Below are positions 8,198 through 17,343 of a stretch of DNA of 53,521 nucleotides, in pieces (the first letter of the stretch is position 1; the number at the start of each line of letters is the position of its first letter). The position numbers and the translations under genes were made by a program. The stretch comes from Candidatus Cloacimonadota bacterium. GTDB lineage: Bacteria; Cloacimonadota; Cloacimonadia; Cloacimonadales; Cloacimonadaceae. The stretch spans positions 1 to 53,521 of the forward strand of contig JAJBAW010000016.1 in NCBI GenBank assembly GCA_020532545.1. Direction: 5' to 3'. Below the pieces are notes generated by a model, which saw nothing but the letters and a program-made list of their open reading frames with translations, was not told where the DNA came from and did not search any database.

Positions 8198-11100
8198 TAC
8201 TCGTCCTTAAAGAGGCTATAGCGCTGCAATTTCTTGATCAGTCCTTGTCGGGACAGTCCCAGTTCCCGCGCTGCCTGCGTTTGATTCCAATCGTACTTAT
8301 CCATTGTGGCACTTATCATTTCGCGCTCCAGCTCTTCCACGGCTTCTTTCAGATTCAGTTTGCTGCTTAGCAAGTCGATGGTGCGAGTCTGCTCTTGGTG
8401 GCCGTGTACTTCATCGGAGAAATCTTCCGGCACGATGAAGGTATTATCATCCACCAGAGTCACAGCGCGTTCAATCTCGTTTTCGAGCTGACGCACGTTA
8501 CCGGGAAACTCGTAGTTTTCCAGAGTCTTCATCGCTTCTGCGCTAAAGCCCAGCACGTTTTTGCCGATGCGTTTGTTGTATTTGTCCAGAAAATGGATGG
8601 CCAAAAGCGGCACATCTCCGGGACGGTTTTTGAGAGGGGGCACCAGGATACGAATCACATTGAGGCGGTAGTACAAGTCCAGACGGAAATCGCCTTTATG
8701 AACTTTCTCCAAAAGCGGAACGTTTGTGGCGCAAACCACGCGCACATTTACCTTTTCGGTCTTGGTAGCGCCCACCCGCTTGACTTCACCTTCTTGTAAG
8801 AAGCGCAGGAGCTTGGCCTGGGTGGATTGGCTGATGTCCGAGATTTCATCCAGGAAGAAGGTTCCGCCATCGGCGATCTCAAAGAGCCCTTTTTTATCAT
8901 AAGCCGCACCGGTGAAGCTGCCTTTGACGTGGCCAAAGAGTTCACTCTCCAGAAGAGATTCTGGCAGTGCACCGCAGTATTGGGCCACGAAGGCTTTGTT
9001 ATCGCGATTGCTGCCATAGTGCAAGGCTCTGGCCAGCAGCTCCTTACCAGTTCCGCTATCGCCTTCCAAAAGCACGGTGGTAGGGGTATCCTTCACCTTT
9101 TCGATGATCTCAAAGATCTTCATCATCTCCGGGCTTTTCCCGATGATATTGGCATAGAGATTGCCCTTGTGCAGTTGCTCACGAATCGTGGCATGGCTCT
9201 TTTCCAGATTGGCGCTGCGGATGTTTTCGATGATCACGATGATCTGGTTTGAAAGCGCATTCAGCAGGTTGATGATGCGCTCGCTGAAATAGTGGGAGCC
9301 GCTTTTGCAGAACAGCACCACCACCCCCATGTTGTTTTTGCGGATGGAAAGCGGCAGCAGCAGGATGTTGTTGTATTTGGACGCAAAGTGCGGTTGTTTA
9401 TAGTTTTTCAGCTCATTATCCTGATGCACTTCGGCACAGAGATTCATCATCATATCGTAGTCCGGTGATTCCGCAGAGAAGTTCTTGAAGAGCTTATACT
9501 CCCAGGTATCAGGGAGATTGGAGCTGCTATGCAGGCAGAGGATGCCGCCATCGGCCTCTGAAATTTCGATCAAACTGGTCAGAGACTGTTCGATGATCAG
9601 ATCCAGATCGGCGATGGTGTTCAGCTTTTGGGTGATTTCATAGAATTGATTGAGCAGATTCTCCTCGAACTTCACCTCTTGCATTTGCGAGGAGTATTCG
9701 CGTGAGATTCTCTGCATGAGGATGTCGTTTTGCTCCAGGAGCTTGATCGAACCGTATTTCTGGATCACCTTTTTGTTGTTTTTGAGAATCTGCAGGGCTT
9801 GCTCCCAATCCTCCAAATCCAGCAGCACACCGGCCAATTCATAATTCACCAAGGATAGCTCATAGTTATTACCGGAGGCTACAAAGCATTTTATCGCTTC
9901 CTCCAGATAGCTCTTGGCATTCTCCAGGTTTTTGCGCTCCAGCAGTGCCTTCAGATAGTAGGTCCAGCCGATCTCAAAGTCATTTTGCTGCTCGGTGGCC
10001 AGCTTCAGCGCTTCATTGATGTAATAGTCCGCGCTTTCGGCATTGTGGGTCATGATAAAGTAGTAAGCCTGATTTTGGCAACCTTCCACGATCTTATCCC
10101 GCGCGCCCAGAGCCTTGAAGAAGTCAAAGCTTTCCATCAGATAGCGGTAGGCTTCTTTGAATTTGTGCAGCTTCGTGAGCACAGAGCCCAGATTGCCATG
10201 CAGCTCTGCTTTGATGTAGTCATCGCTCACCGAAGGCAGTAGCTCCAAGCCCTTGAAATACAGATCATAAGCCAGGTTCAATTCCCCGCTTTTCTCATAG
10301 ACTTCGCCCAGATTATTGAAGCTGCGCAGTAGCCCTTCACCAAAGTTATTCTCCTGAGAGAGCTTGATCGCTTTTTCATAATACTCTATAGAGCCCTTCC
10401 AATCCCCCATTTTGAAGCTGAGCGCACCCAGATTGTTCAGTGAGGCGATGGTATTGCGGAAGAAGTTAAATTCGATGGCGGTTTCCAGGGATTTCTTCAG
10501 CGCATCTTCCGCGCGAGCATAATCCCCATGATCCATCATGGTCACACCGATGTTATTGTATATATTGGTAATATTATAGGGCTCCGAGAGCAGCCGCTGG
10601 ATCTTCAGCGCTTCTTCCAGATAGTACAGCGAGCGCGTAGCATCGCCTTTGTCGTCCATCAGACCACCCAGATTGTTGAAGCACACCGAGATGCCATTGA
10701 GGTTGTAATCCTGCTTTTCCAGTGCCAGGCTCTCCAGGAAGAAGTTCTCACTCTGATCCCATTCGCCCTGGAACATATACAAAACCCCGAGGTTGTTATA
10801 GATCGCTGCCAAACCGTTGTGATCATCCGCCAGTTTATACAAGGTTTCAGATTCCCGGAAAGCTTCCTCGGCTTGATCCCATTCGTTGATATAATAGTGG
10901 ATCTTTCCGCGGATCTTCTTGGCTTCGGCCTGGATGAGATAGCGCCGGTGCTGATCATCAATCCCGCTCAGGGATTGCATCACGGTATCCAGAGTCTCAA
11001 AGGCCTCGTTAAAGTTTTCACTTTCGGCCTGAATATCGGCTCTCAATAGCAAGATGCGCGCCTTCCAATAGCTGTCTATAGTAGCGGGAGAGTATTTCTT

Positions 11101-12474
11101 GATGATTTCAAGGGCAAAATTGCTGGAATTCACCGCAAACAGATTCTTGGAGAGATGGTAAACCGTTTCTTCGGCAGGCAGGTTATTTTCTGTGCAGATG
11201 TGCAGACATTCCCGATAGTAATCCACGGCCTTGTCTTTTTGCGCCAGATTGGCATAGCAGGCAGCCATCTTCTGCGTGTACAACAGCTTGTCCTCAGGTT
11301 TTGTGCTGATCGAGCTCAGATATTCATTGATCTTGAGATTGCTTTCGGCATCGCTCAGGATCTCAAAGAGATGAGCCATGGCAGCAAAGAGTTCGGCGCT
11401 ATATGTGCCTCCGTGAATATGCAGACGCAAACGGATCTGAGTCCCCAGCTCTTTCTTTTTCAAGAAGGCCAGGATCTTGCTCACTAGTGGCTTGGGCAGC
11501 CTCTGAGGGTCCTGATGTAGCCATTGACTGAAAGCGCGCTTTTTTTGCACCACAGAGCTCTCTTCCACAGTTGCCAGGAGTCCTTTCTCGATTAAAGCCT
11601 TCATGTCCATCTTGATGCCCTTGCGGCCCAAAGCTTCGGCGATCAGCTCCACATCCAATCCGTCCATGATGTACATGGCGGTGAGGAATTCACTCTGCGC
11701 TTTCGTGAGCCCATCCAGATTCTGAAAATAGATGCTTTCAGGGTCGTAAGTCTTTTCCAGATAAGGGCTGAGGTCAAAGCCAGTCTTGGGCTGGGCCTCC
11801 TCCATTTCCGCAAAGATGCGCTCCAATATCATCAGATTGCCACCCGAGATATTGTGCAGAATCTCGCCCTCTGAGATATAGCTCAGGCGCGTGCTGGGAA
11901 ATATGCTGCCAAGAAGATTCTGCAAATCTTCGGCGCCCAAAGCCGGCAAGTATTCTACTATAGAGAAAGGGAAGAGATGGCTCTGCGAGAGCACTACCAC
12001 CTGAATGGCAGCTTCCGCCGCATATTGCACCAGATATTGCAAAAAGTCCCGGGAATAAGCATCCAGGACATCGCTATCATCTATCACTAGCACCATGGGC
12101 ATCAGCAGCTTCTTTTGCAAGAGCAATTCGGTGAGATAATAGAAGAAATCGTACTTTTTGCCGGTATAAAACTTCTCGTAATGAGTCTCATAGATCTTCA
12201 TCTGCTCGTTTTCGTCCAGACCTGTGATAATCTCGATCAATTCCGGGAGATGATTGAAATAAAGCGGATGGGGAGTAAAATAAACTATCCGTTTGTAATG
12301 CTTCTCCAGGGCGGAAATGATCGGTTTTATCAGATAGGATTTCCCCGAGCCGGACTTGCCGGTGATTTCCAGCAAATGGCTGCACGTGTTATCCTTTAGC
12401 GGCTCCAAGACACGGTTCAAATCGAAGCGCTCGGTTACAAATTCATGCATTTTATGATAAAGCTTCTCAGGCAT
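8197..12474 (-). CDS. giant sigma-54-dependent activator: P-loop ATPase + TPR + GAF + AAA+ + Fis HTH
   Basis: A 1425-residue transcription activator of unusual build. Residues 1-330 hold a STAND/MalT-like ATPase (Walker A GKSGSGKS at 39-46; Walker B MVLVIDDSD at about 127-135). From about 370 to 930 there are many TPR-like repeats (NNLGVLYMFQGEWDQSENFF, NNLGALSFKMGDWKGSIEYY). A GAF-like sensor follows at about 960-1090. The sigma-54 AAA+ domain has Walker A GDSGTGKE near 1138, the sigma-contact loop in the form GSFTGA near 1185 (usual GAFTGA), and the Walker B region GTFFLDEISD. The last 40 residues are a Fis-type helix-turn-helix (NQTQAARELGLSRQGLIKKL). The ribosome site is CAGGAG. The fusion replaces the usual receiver domain with a sensor like that of MalT/LuxR-type regulators. 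Its target is not proven. Confidence 0.92.
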   Translation of the reverse strand: MPEKLYHKMHEFVTERFDLNRVLEPLKDNTCSHLLEITGKSGSGKSYLIKPIISALEKHYKRIVYFTPHPLYFNHLPELIEIITGLDENEQMKIYETHYEKFYTGKKYDFFYYLTELLLQKKLLMPMVLVIDDSDVLDAYSRDFLQYLVQYAAEAAIQVVVLSQSHLFPFSIVEYLPALGAEDLQNLLGSIFPSTRLSYISEGEILHNISGGNLMILERIFAEMEEAQPKTGFDLSPYLEKTYDPESIYFQNLDGLTKAQSEFLTAMYIMDGLDVELIAEALGRKGIKMDMKALIEKGLLATVEESSVVQKKRAFSQWLHQDPQRLPKPLVSKILAFLKKKELGTQIRLRLHIHGGTYSAELFAAMAHLFEILSDAESNLKINEYLSSISTKPEDKLLYTQKMAACYANLAQKDKAVDYYRECLHICTENNLPAEETVYHLSKNLFAVNSSNFALEIIKKYSPATIDSYWKARILLLRADIQAESENFNEAFETLDTVMQSLSGIDDQHRRYLIQAEAKKIRGKIHYYINEWDQAEEAFRESETLYKLADDHNGLAAIYNNLGVLYMFQGEWDQSENFFLESLALEKQDYNLNGISVCFNNLGGLMDDKGDATRSLYYLEEALKIQRLLSEPYNITNIYNNIGVTMMDHGDYARAEDALKKSLETAIEFNFFRNTIASLNNLGALSFKMGDWKGSIEYYEKAIKLSQENNFGEGLLRSFNNLGEVYEKSGELNLAYDLYFKGLELLPSVSDDYIKAELHGNLGSVLTKLHKFKEAYRYLMESFDFFKALGARDKIVEGCQNQAYYFIMTHNAESADYYINEALKLATEQQNDFEIGWTYYLKALLERKNLENAKSYLEEAIKCFVASGNNYELSLVNYELAGVLLDLEDWEQALQILKNNKKVIQKYGSIKLLEQNDILMQRISREYSSQMQEVKFEENLLNQFYEITQKLNTIADLDLIIEQSLTSLIEISEADGGILCLHSSSNLPDTWEYKLFKNFSAESPDYDMMMNLCAEVHQDNELKNYKQPHFASKYNNILLLPLSIRKNNMGVVVLFCKSGSHYFSERIINLLNALSNQIIVIIENIRSANLEKSHATIREQLHKGNLYANIIGKSPEMMKIFEIIEKVKDTPTTVLLEGDSGTGKELLARALHYGSNRDNKAFVAQYCGALPESLLESELFGHVKGSFTGAAYDKKGLFEIADGGTFFLDEISDISQSTQAKLLRFLQEGEVKRVGATKTEKVNVRVVCATNVPLLEKVHKGDFRLDLYYRLNVIRILVPPLKNRPGDVPLLAIHFLDKYNKRIGKNVLGFSAEAMKTLENYEFPGNVRQLENEIERAVTLVDDNTFIVPEDFSDEVHGHQEQTRTIDLLSSKLNLKEAVEELEREMISATMDKYDWNQTQAARELGLSRQGLIKKLQRYSLFKDE

Positions 12475-12508
12475 ATTTTCTGCTCCTGAATCTTTAGTTT
12501 ACAACGCA

Positions 12509-12536
12509 ACTGTAAAAAGAATTGACATACTGTCAA
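12509..12536 (-). promoter_or_regulatory. promoter for the sigma-54 activator operon, with palindrome over the -35
   Basis: On the minus strand TTGACA (12536-12531), 16 bases, TACAGT (12514-12509), about 35 bases from the ATG at 12474. The -35 lies inside a perfect palindrome, TTGACATACTGTCAA (12522-12536), that could be an operator. Confidence 0.5.
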
Positions 12537-12579
12537 GTAAAATATCTAAATGCGGGTTTTGGGGGCTCTCTTCTTAATA

Positions 12580-12605
12580 GAAAGCCCCAGGACATTGGGG
12601 CTTTC
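12580..12605. terminator. GC hairpin between the island and the activator operon
   Basis: GAAAGCCCC, 8-base loop, GGGGCTTTC: a perfect 9-bp stem. The plus strand is followed by TTTC; the minus strand by TATTAAG, a weak T tail. By position it most likely ends the minus-strand island transcript. Confidence 0.6.
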
Positions 12606-12636
12606 TTTCAAATCCGGATAAGAAGTGACACCTGAA

Positions 12637-12753
12637 ATGTCAAATCAGCAGGATCTCATGCCTGTCAGAATCGACAGCATTTTGTCAAATCATGACAGCA
12701 ATTTGGCAGGTTGTGACACCAATTTATCAAACGTGAAGATTATCCAAGAATAA
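12637..12753 (+). CDS. short ORF of 7-residue repeats, possible gene remnant
   Basis: An ATG at 12637 (or GTG at 12625) opens a 38-residue frame ending at TAA 12751-12753. It contains three heptads: DSILSNH, DSNLAGC, DTNLSNV. It lies in the gap between two minus-strand genes and has no clear ribosome site. The heptads mirror the 21-bp DNA repeat listed separately, so this may be a leftover of a coiled-coil gene or chance translation of a DNA-level repeat. Confidence 0.2.
   Translation: MSNQQDLMPVRIDSILSNHDSNLAGCDTNLSNVKIIQE
12661..12731. repeat. degenerate 21-bp tandem repeat with helically phased TGTCA/TGACA half-sites
   Basis: Starting at 12662, units read CTGTCAGAATCGACAGCATTT, then TGTCAAATCATGACAGCAATT, then TGGCAGGTTGTGACACCAATT (each shown as one 21-base unit or fewer in phase), then a partial TATCAAACGTG. 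TGTCA and TGACA half-sites centre near 12665, 12674, 12685, 12695, 12706 (as TGGCA), 12716 and 12727, that is every 9-11 bases. Confidence 0.55.
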
Positions 12754-12783
12754 TCCTAGCTATTCTCTTATCACATGACCAGT

Positions 12784-15700
12784 CTATAAATCTTCTTTAG
12801 ATTCTTCTTTAGTAGATTCATAAAAAGCTTTCAGCGCTATAGCGTGCTTCTGAATGTACTTGATAGAAAGCTCTTCTCCATTTAAAATAAGATCTAACTC
12901 GAAGCTCTCACTTGTTGGATCAATGCTTTCTATTTGTTCGATTACTCCAGGGCTTTTCAATCTACCATAGACCATTTGAGCAAAGTGGTGGGCACACAAG
13001 CAGATTGCATTACCAGTCATATCAGCACTATCGGAAACCTTTCTGGGAACAAGGAAATGTGAGATAAAGAATGGTCTCCCATTCTTCTGACAAAAAGTTG
13101 ACCCGCATATCTGGCACTTTCCAGAATACCATCTATTAAGAGATTCCCTTACAATCGGATCGGGGCCATCAAGTATTCTTCTCCTCACTTCTCTGTATCG
13201 TTCAGCTTGATCGCGGCTGTTCTTGTTTTTATCACTGGCTCTATCGTATTCTTTTTCATAGCGGCCTTGGGGATCGTTGGAGCTGCCATTATCATCATTC
13301 CACTCATCATCATCGTTGATGGGTTTATCCTTGGTATTGAAGCCGGAGAATAACTCTTCTGCGAAGCTTTGCTCTGCTTCTTTCTCTTCATTATCCTCTG
13401 TTGCACTATCCTCTTCAAAGTCAGATCTTTCGTCTGAATTAGTTTTGTTGTTTGCCCCCTTCCCAGAGCTCTGACCGGATGAACCTCCAGAGTAAGGTCC
13501 GCGAGTCTTGTGACGTTGCTGAGCACCATCCTGCGAAGATGAATCAGTTCCTCCGCCTGCTCTGTCATCATCAGCTTGAGCAGCATTATCGTCATCATCT
13601 TCTTCTTCTGGAGCAGAAGATGAAGCTTCCTCGCTAAGTAGCTGCAGCAGGTCGTCACCCAATTTCCAGTTCTTCTCTTTAAGAGTATGGGCTAAATCGC
13701 TTTCACCATTACCAAGACAACCTTTTATCCAGGACTGTAATTCTTCATCAAACCCAGTGATCGATAAAATTCTGGCAAGCTCATAAGCAATCTCACTGAT
13801 GTTTGCAGATTCCTTATAGATGAGCCTTTTATGAAGCAAGTCACAGTAGCAGTTACTGGATTGTTGTACGCTTTCCCCATCTAAGTGATACTCAAGTTTG
13901 AGCGTATTTACAGAGTATTCTAGTAGGTTAAATGCTTTTTTAAGCAGATCATCGCTTTTCAGAGAGTTGTATAAATCCAGTCTTTTTTCTTTTATCCATA
14001 TTCCTATTAGAAGCTTGGATGATCTTGTTAGATATCTATTGGGATTAATCAATTGTGGCTCATCTAAGCTAATCAGGCCAGACAGTACTGATCCCTTTAG
14101 AGAGCGAATCCCAAATGTCTGATACATGTCTTCCCAATTGCCATAACTAGTGGTTTTGGGATACCAAGCATATTCAATTCTTTGATCCCCGAATATTTCC
14201 ATTAGCCCACCATCATCAGGTATCAACACCAACCCTCGATCAACGAAATGCTTGTTTGTTGACCACAATTTTGCTTGGGAAAGGAAATCCTGCCACCACC
14301 CCTCATTATTATCTGGCTCATTGGCAAAACGCATTTTCAGTTTGTTGTAAACAATAACCAGCTTTGCTTCGATCCTATCTGCCTCAATCGCTTCATGCAT
14401 CTGTGTATCAAGCCAGAGTTTACAAAACTCTCTATCACCGATATCGGTGGCAACACCTAATGTACCAACAAAGAATTCACGGAGCTTGGGGTAAGTCTTC
14501 TCCAGATAACAAAACTCATTGGGAAATAGATCACTGCGATCGTTCCAGATGCATACATTTAGCGATACCCACTTTTTCGAGTCTCCACTGGGAATTAGTA
14601 CACAATCCATACTAAATAGCTTTGCCTTGATGTCCTCCTTAGTGTCTGAATTGAGGATTCTGGGATTTAGAGTTGAGTAGATACGTTCTGCCATCTCAAC
14701 GCTGCCAGAGCAACTAGAGGAATAACTTTTAAGAGTTGAGATCAGCTGATCATTCGACAGCCTATCTATGATTTTAAAGTACTCTGTAACATTATCATTG
14801 AACGTGATTGTGTCCTCAAGATATGGTACAGTGTCACCAAGCACATCCATGATATCGGGAACATTTTTAAAGACCCGGGAAGGTTCATAGAAACCTTTTG
14901 TGGTTGGAACCCATGGACGCTTGTCTAAGAAATCCGTCATTTCGGAACTTAGTTTTTGGGAACGTGGGCGACGATTATAACTAGTGACTTTAGATTTTAG
15001 TTTATCCTCTAATTCATAAGTTCCCTTAATGCCTATCCCATTAAGCCATTTTACCAATGAAAGCGATACCTTGGGAGTTATCTCTGCAGCCAACCCTGAT
15101 GGTCGTTTTACTCTCCTAAGTGTCAATTCGGACAACCTACTATTGGCAGAGTATTCTGTCCCCCATTGCAAAGTCTCTTTTTCTTCAACAGAATAATCAT
15201 TAGAATCGCGCCAATGATACAAATCTATCAGATTTGGGTAAATTTCTTCCGTTGGAAGTGATGGATACCTACTCGCATTTGCTAATGTAACTAATGTAGG
15301 AATCTTTCCATTTTCCTTTAAATAAGAATCTGATAGTATATGGAGATGCAATCTGTCCTCAACACTGGAAAATAAGTTCTGCCACCCGCTTTCAGGATCT
15401 AACCCCATCGGTGTGATCAACTCATCAGACCTGCGGTTTATCGAAGATAGTGGGACTTTATTCCCATTACTCAAAAGTATCGGAATATCATCAATTACCA
15501 TCTCCTTCCTCATATGCAAGAGTATGTATTCTGTGGCTGCTATAAAATCTTCATCACTAAGTGATTGATAGATTGATTTAAACCACTTAAAGACTTCCTC
15601 TGCATAATTGGCCAGGTCAAAATGTTTTACTCGTAATGTATTTGCCAACCAGCTCATTAGGTTTGGATATTCTTTTACCAAGTTATAGAAACTATCATTA

Positions 15701-17343
15701 AGAAAGCGGATGGGAACTTTTATACAAGCTGGTGCACCCTTCAACGCTTGGATATCCTGCTCAGTAGCCTCGAAATATATGGGTTGCTCGTTAACACAGG
15801 AGTATCGAACCTTCTTGCTTTCCTTTATTGGGATTATGGGATAATGTGTTAGTCCCAAAACTACAGTTTGATTTTCATATTGATTTGTGTGTTTAGAAAG
15901 ATATTCATAAACCCTGATCAGTCCCTCAAAACCTATGCTCAAGACCCAATCTGCATCGGTTAAGCACTGAGAGACATGCGTCTGACCAATAGGTTCAATT
16001 CCTATAGCCTCGCCAACCTTACTGGGCATTGCATTCTGTAGCTCTTTTTTGATAAGTCTATTTACCAGTACTGGAGGTAACTTAAGATCGGATATAACTC
16101 TTCGGAACTCGACAGAAGATAAAGTATGTGAAGGAACTACGAAATTCCCACCAGGCTCAGTAGGAATGATTTCCAGCTTTGCCAAACCCTCATGTATTTC
16201 ACTAACTATCGGCTCAAAGAAAGACACCTTGCTGGCTAAGGGGATATGTTTGAAAATCTCATATCTGTAATCCTTCGATCTTATCAATTTAGTGAAAGCT
16301 TCGATAAAGAGGTCTGGTATTTGATAGCGCAGCCAAATGTTCCAGGGGCTGGTTTCGTCCAGTGCTTCACGTGAACTGGTCAACAAAAAATCCGCATTAA
16401 TAATAAAGGGTAATCCAGTGTTCTCTAAAACCGGTAAATAGGCATATATGGAGCCTTTGATAGATTGATTATCTGTGGGAAAGGCTATGGTAATATCTCT
16501 ATCAGATACCCCATCTCTATCTTCGGCGAATAGATTATCTGGCCTCTGGTATTTCTTAGTGTATAGTAGATATTTTCGCTGTTCGTTTGCTTCCACAGCA
16601 CGATCACGCGTATGAACATTGATGTGGACGAACGTATCATTCTCTACAATCTTCTCAATACAAAGCTCGTACTCATATTCAACTGAGAACCTGAGATACC
16701 GGATCTTATCCAAGAATAGAATGGTCTCCGGAGAAAACTCCTTCATCATATTGAAAACCTCAGAAAAGTTTGATTTACCCTTGGCCAGTGGGAGTATGAT
16801 GGTAGTTTGGTTGATGTCCACACCGTCAGGAACTAATTCAACCCATTCCGGGACGATAAATCCCAATCCGAGGTCATTGATTTTTTCCGGGAAGCGAACC
16901 TGATAGTTATTTGAAAATATATATGGAGAGTTCGTGATATTGAATACTGACTTGAAACCTATCCCTTTCTCTCCAATATACCCGTCTCGCTTTTCTTTCA
17001 AAGAAGCACCAATTCTACACATTGCTTTCATGTTTGCTTCAGAAAAGCCGACTTCGTTGTTTACAATGATTAAAGCACCGTCAGAGTCCGGAGAATCAGT
17101 GGGGTCGTCTTTCACCAAGGTAAAGCTTAGAGATGGGTTTTTATGAATGTAGCTATTATCTTCTGCATTCTGGATTAATTCCACAATGAAGTGACTAACT
17201 TTACCATAGACATCTTTGGATAGCTTTTCAATGGATTCTTGGAGGTCTTCGAGTAGTGGGTTTTCTTCACCTCTTCGATCTGAATCATCTAACCAATATT
17301 TTTCCTTGCGGATCTTCATAATATGCTTATATTGCTCGCTCAC
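12784..17343 (-). CDS. sacsin-like HATPase with C-terminal HNH-like zinc finger (defence island)
   Basis: A 1519-residue protein starting at GTG 17343, directly after the SNF2 stop codon, with a GGAGGG ribosome site inside the end of the SNF2 gene. Residues 25-200 are a GHKL ATPase of the Hsp90/sacsin type: N-box ELIQNAEDNS (N59), IIVNNEVGF (92-100), and the lid GEKGIGFKS (124-132). A long region without recognised motifs follows. About residues 1240-1330 form an acidic, Ser/Gly-rich linker. The C-terminus carries an HNH/treble-clef finger: CQIC (about 1411-1414), ISHFLVP, GNAICLCAHHFAQM (about 1443-1456). Sacsin-type ATPases with nuclease tails recur in prokaryotic defence loci; the role here, as ATP-driven sensor with a nuclease end, is inference. 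It is the last gene of the island operon and ends in TAG. Confidence 0.8.
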   Translation of the reverse strand: MSEQYKHIMKIRKEKYWLDDSDRRGEENPLLEDLQESIEKLSKDVYGKVSHFIVELIQNAEDNSYIHKNPSLSFTLVKDDPTDSPDSDGALIIVNNEVGFSEANMKAMCRIGASLKEKRDGYIGEKGIGFKSVFNITNSPYIFSNNYQVRFPEKINDLGLGFIVPEWVELVPDGVDINQTTIILPLAKGKSNFSEVFNMMKEFSPETILFLDKIRYLRFSVEYEYELCIEKIVENDTFVHINVHTRDRAVEANEQRKYLLYTKKYQRPDNLFAEDRDGVSDRDITIAFPTDNQSIKGSIYAYLPVLENTGLPFIINADFLLTSSREALDETSPWNIWLRYQIPDLFIEAFTKLIRSKDYRYEIFKHIPLASKVSFFEPIVSEIHEGLAKLEIIPTEPGGNFVVPSHTLSSVEFRRVISDLKLPPVLVNRLIKKELQNAMPSKVGEAIGIEPIGQTHVSQCLTDADWVLSIGFEGLIRVYEYLSKHTNQYENQTVVLGLTHYPIIPIKESKKVRYSCVNEQPIYFEATEQDIQALKGAPACIKVPIRFLNDSFYNLVKEYPNLMSWLANTLRVKHFDLANYAEEVFKWFKSIYQSLSDEDFIAATEYILLHMRKEMVIDDIPILLSNGNKVPLSSINRRSDELITPMGLDPESGWQNLFSSVEDRLHLHILSDSYLKENGKIPTLVTLANASRYPSLPTEEIYPNLIDLYHWRDSNDYSVEEKETLQWGTEYSANSRLSELTLRRVKRPSGLAAEITPKVSLSLVKWLNGIGIKGTYELEDKLKSKVTSYNRRPRSQKLSSEMTDFLDKRPWVPTTKGFYEPSRVFKNVPDIMDVLGDTVPYLEDTITFNDNVTEYFKIIDRLSNDQLISTLKSYSSSCSGSVEMAERIYSTLNPRILNSDTKEDIKAKLFSMDCVLIPSGDSKKWVSLNVCIWNDRSDLFPNEFCYLEKTYPKLREFFVGTLGVATDIGDREFCKLWLDTQMHEAIEADRIEAKLVIVYNKLKMRFANEPDNNEGWWQDFLSQAKLWSTNKHFVDRGLVLIPDDGGLMEIFGDQRIEYAWYPKTTSYGNWEDMYQTFGIRSLKGSVLSGLISLDEPQLINPNRYLTRSSKLLIGIWIKEKRLDLYNSLKSDDLLKKAFNLLEYSVNTLKLEYHLDGESVQQSSNCYCDLLHKRLIYKESANISEIAYELARILSITGFDEELQSWIKGCLGNGESDLAHTLKEKNWKLGDDLLQLLSEEASSSAPEEEDDDDNAAQADDDRAGGGTDSSSQDGAQQRHKTRGPYSGGSSGQSSGKGANNKTNSDERSDFEEDSATEDNEEKEAEQSFAEELFSGFNTKDKPINDDDEWNDDNGSSNDPQGRYEKEYDRASDKNKNSRDQAERYREVRRRILDGPDPIVRESLNRWYSGKCQICGSTFCQKNGRPFFISHFLVPRKVSDSADMTGNAICLCAHHFAQMVYGRLKSPGVIEQIESIDPTSESFELDLILNGEELSIKYIQKHAIALKAFYESTKEESKEDL

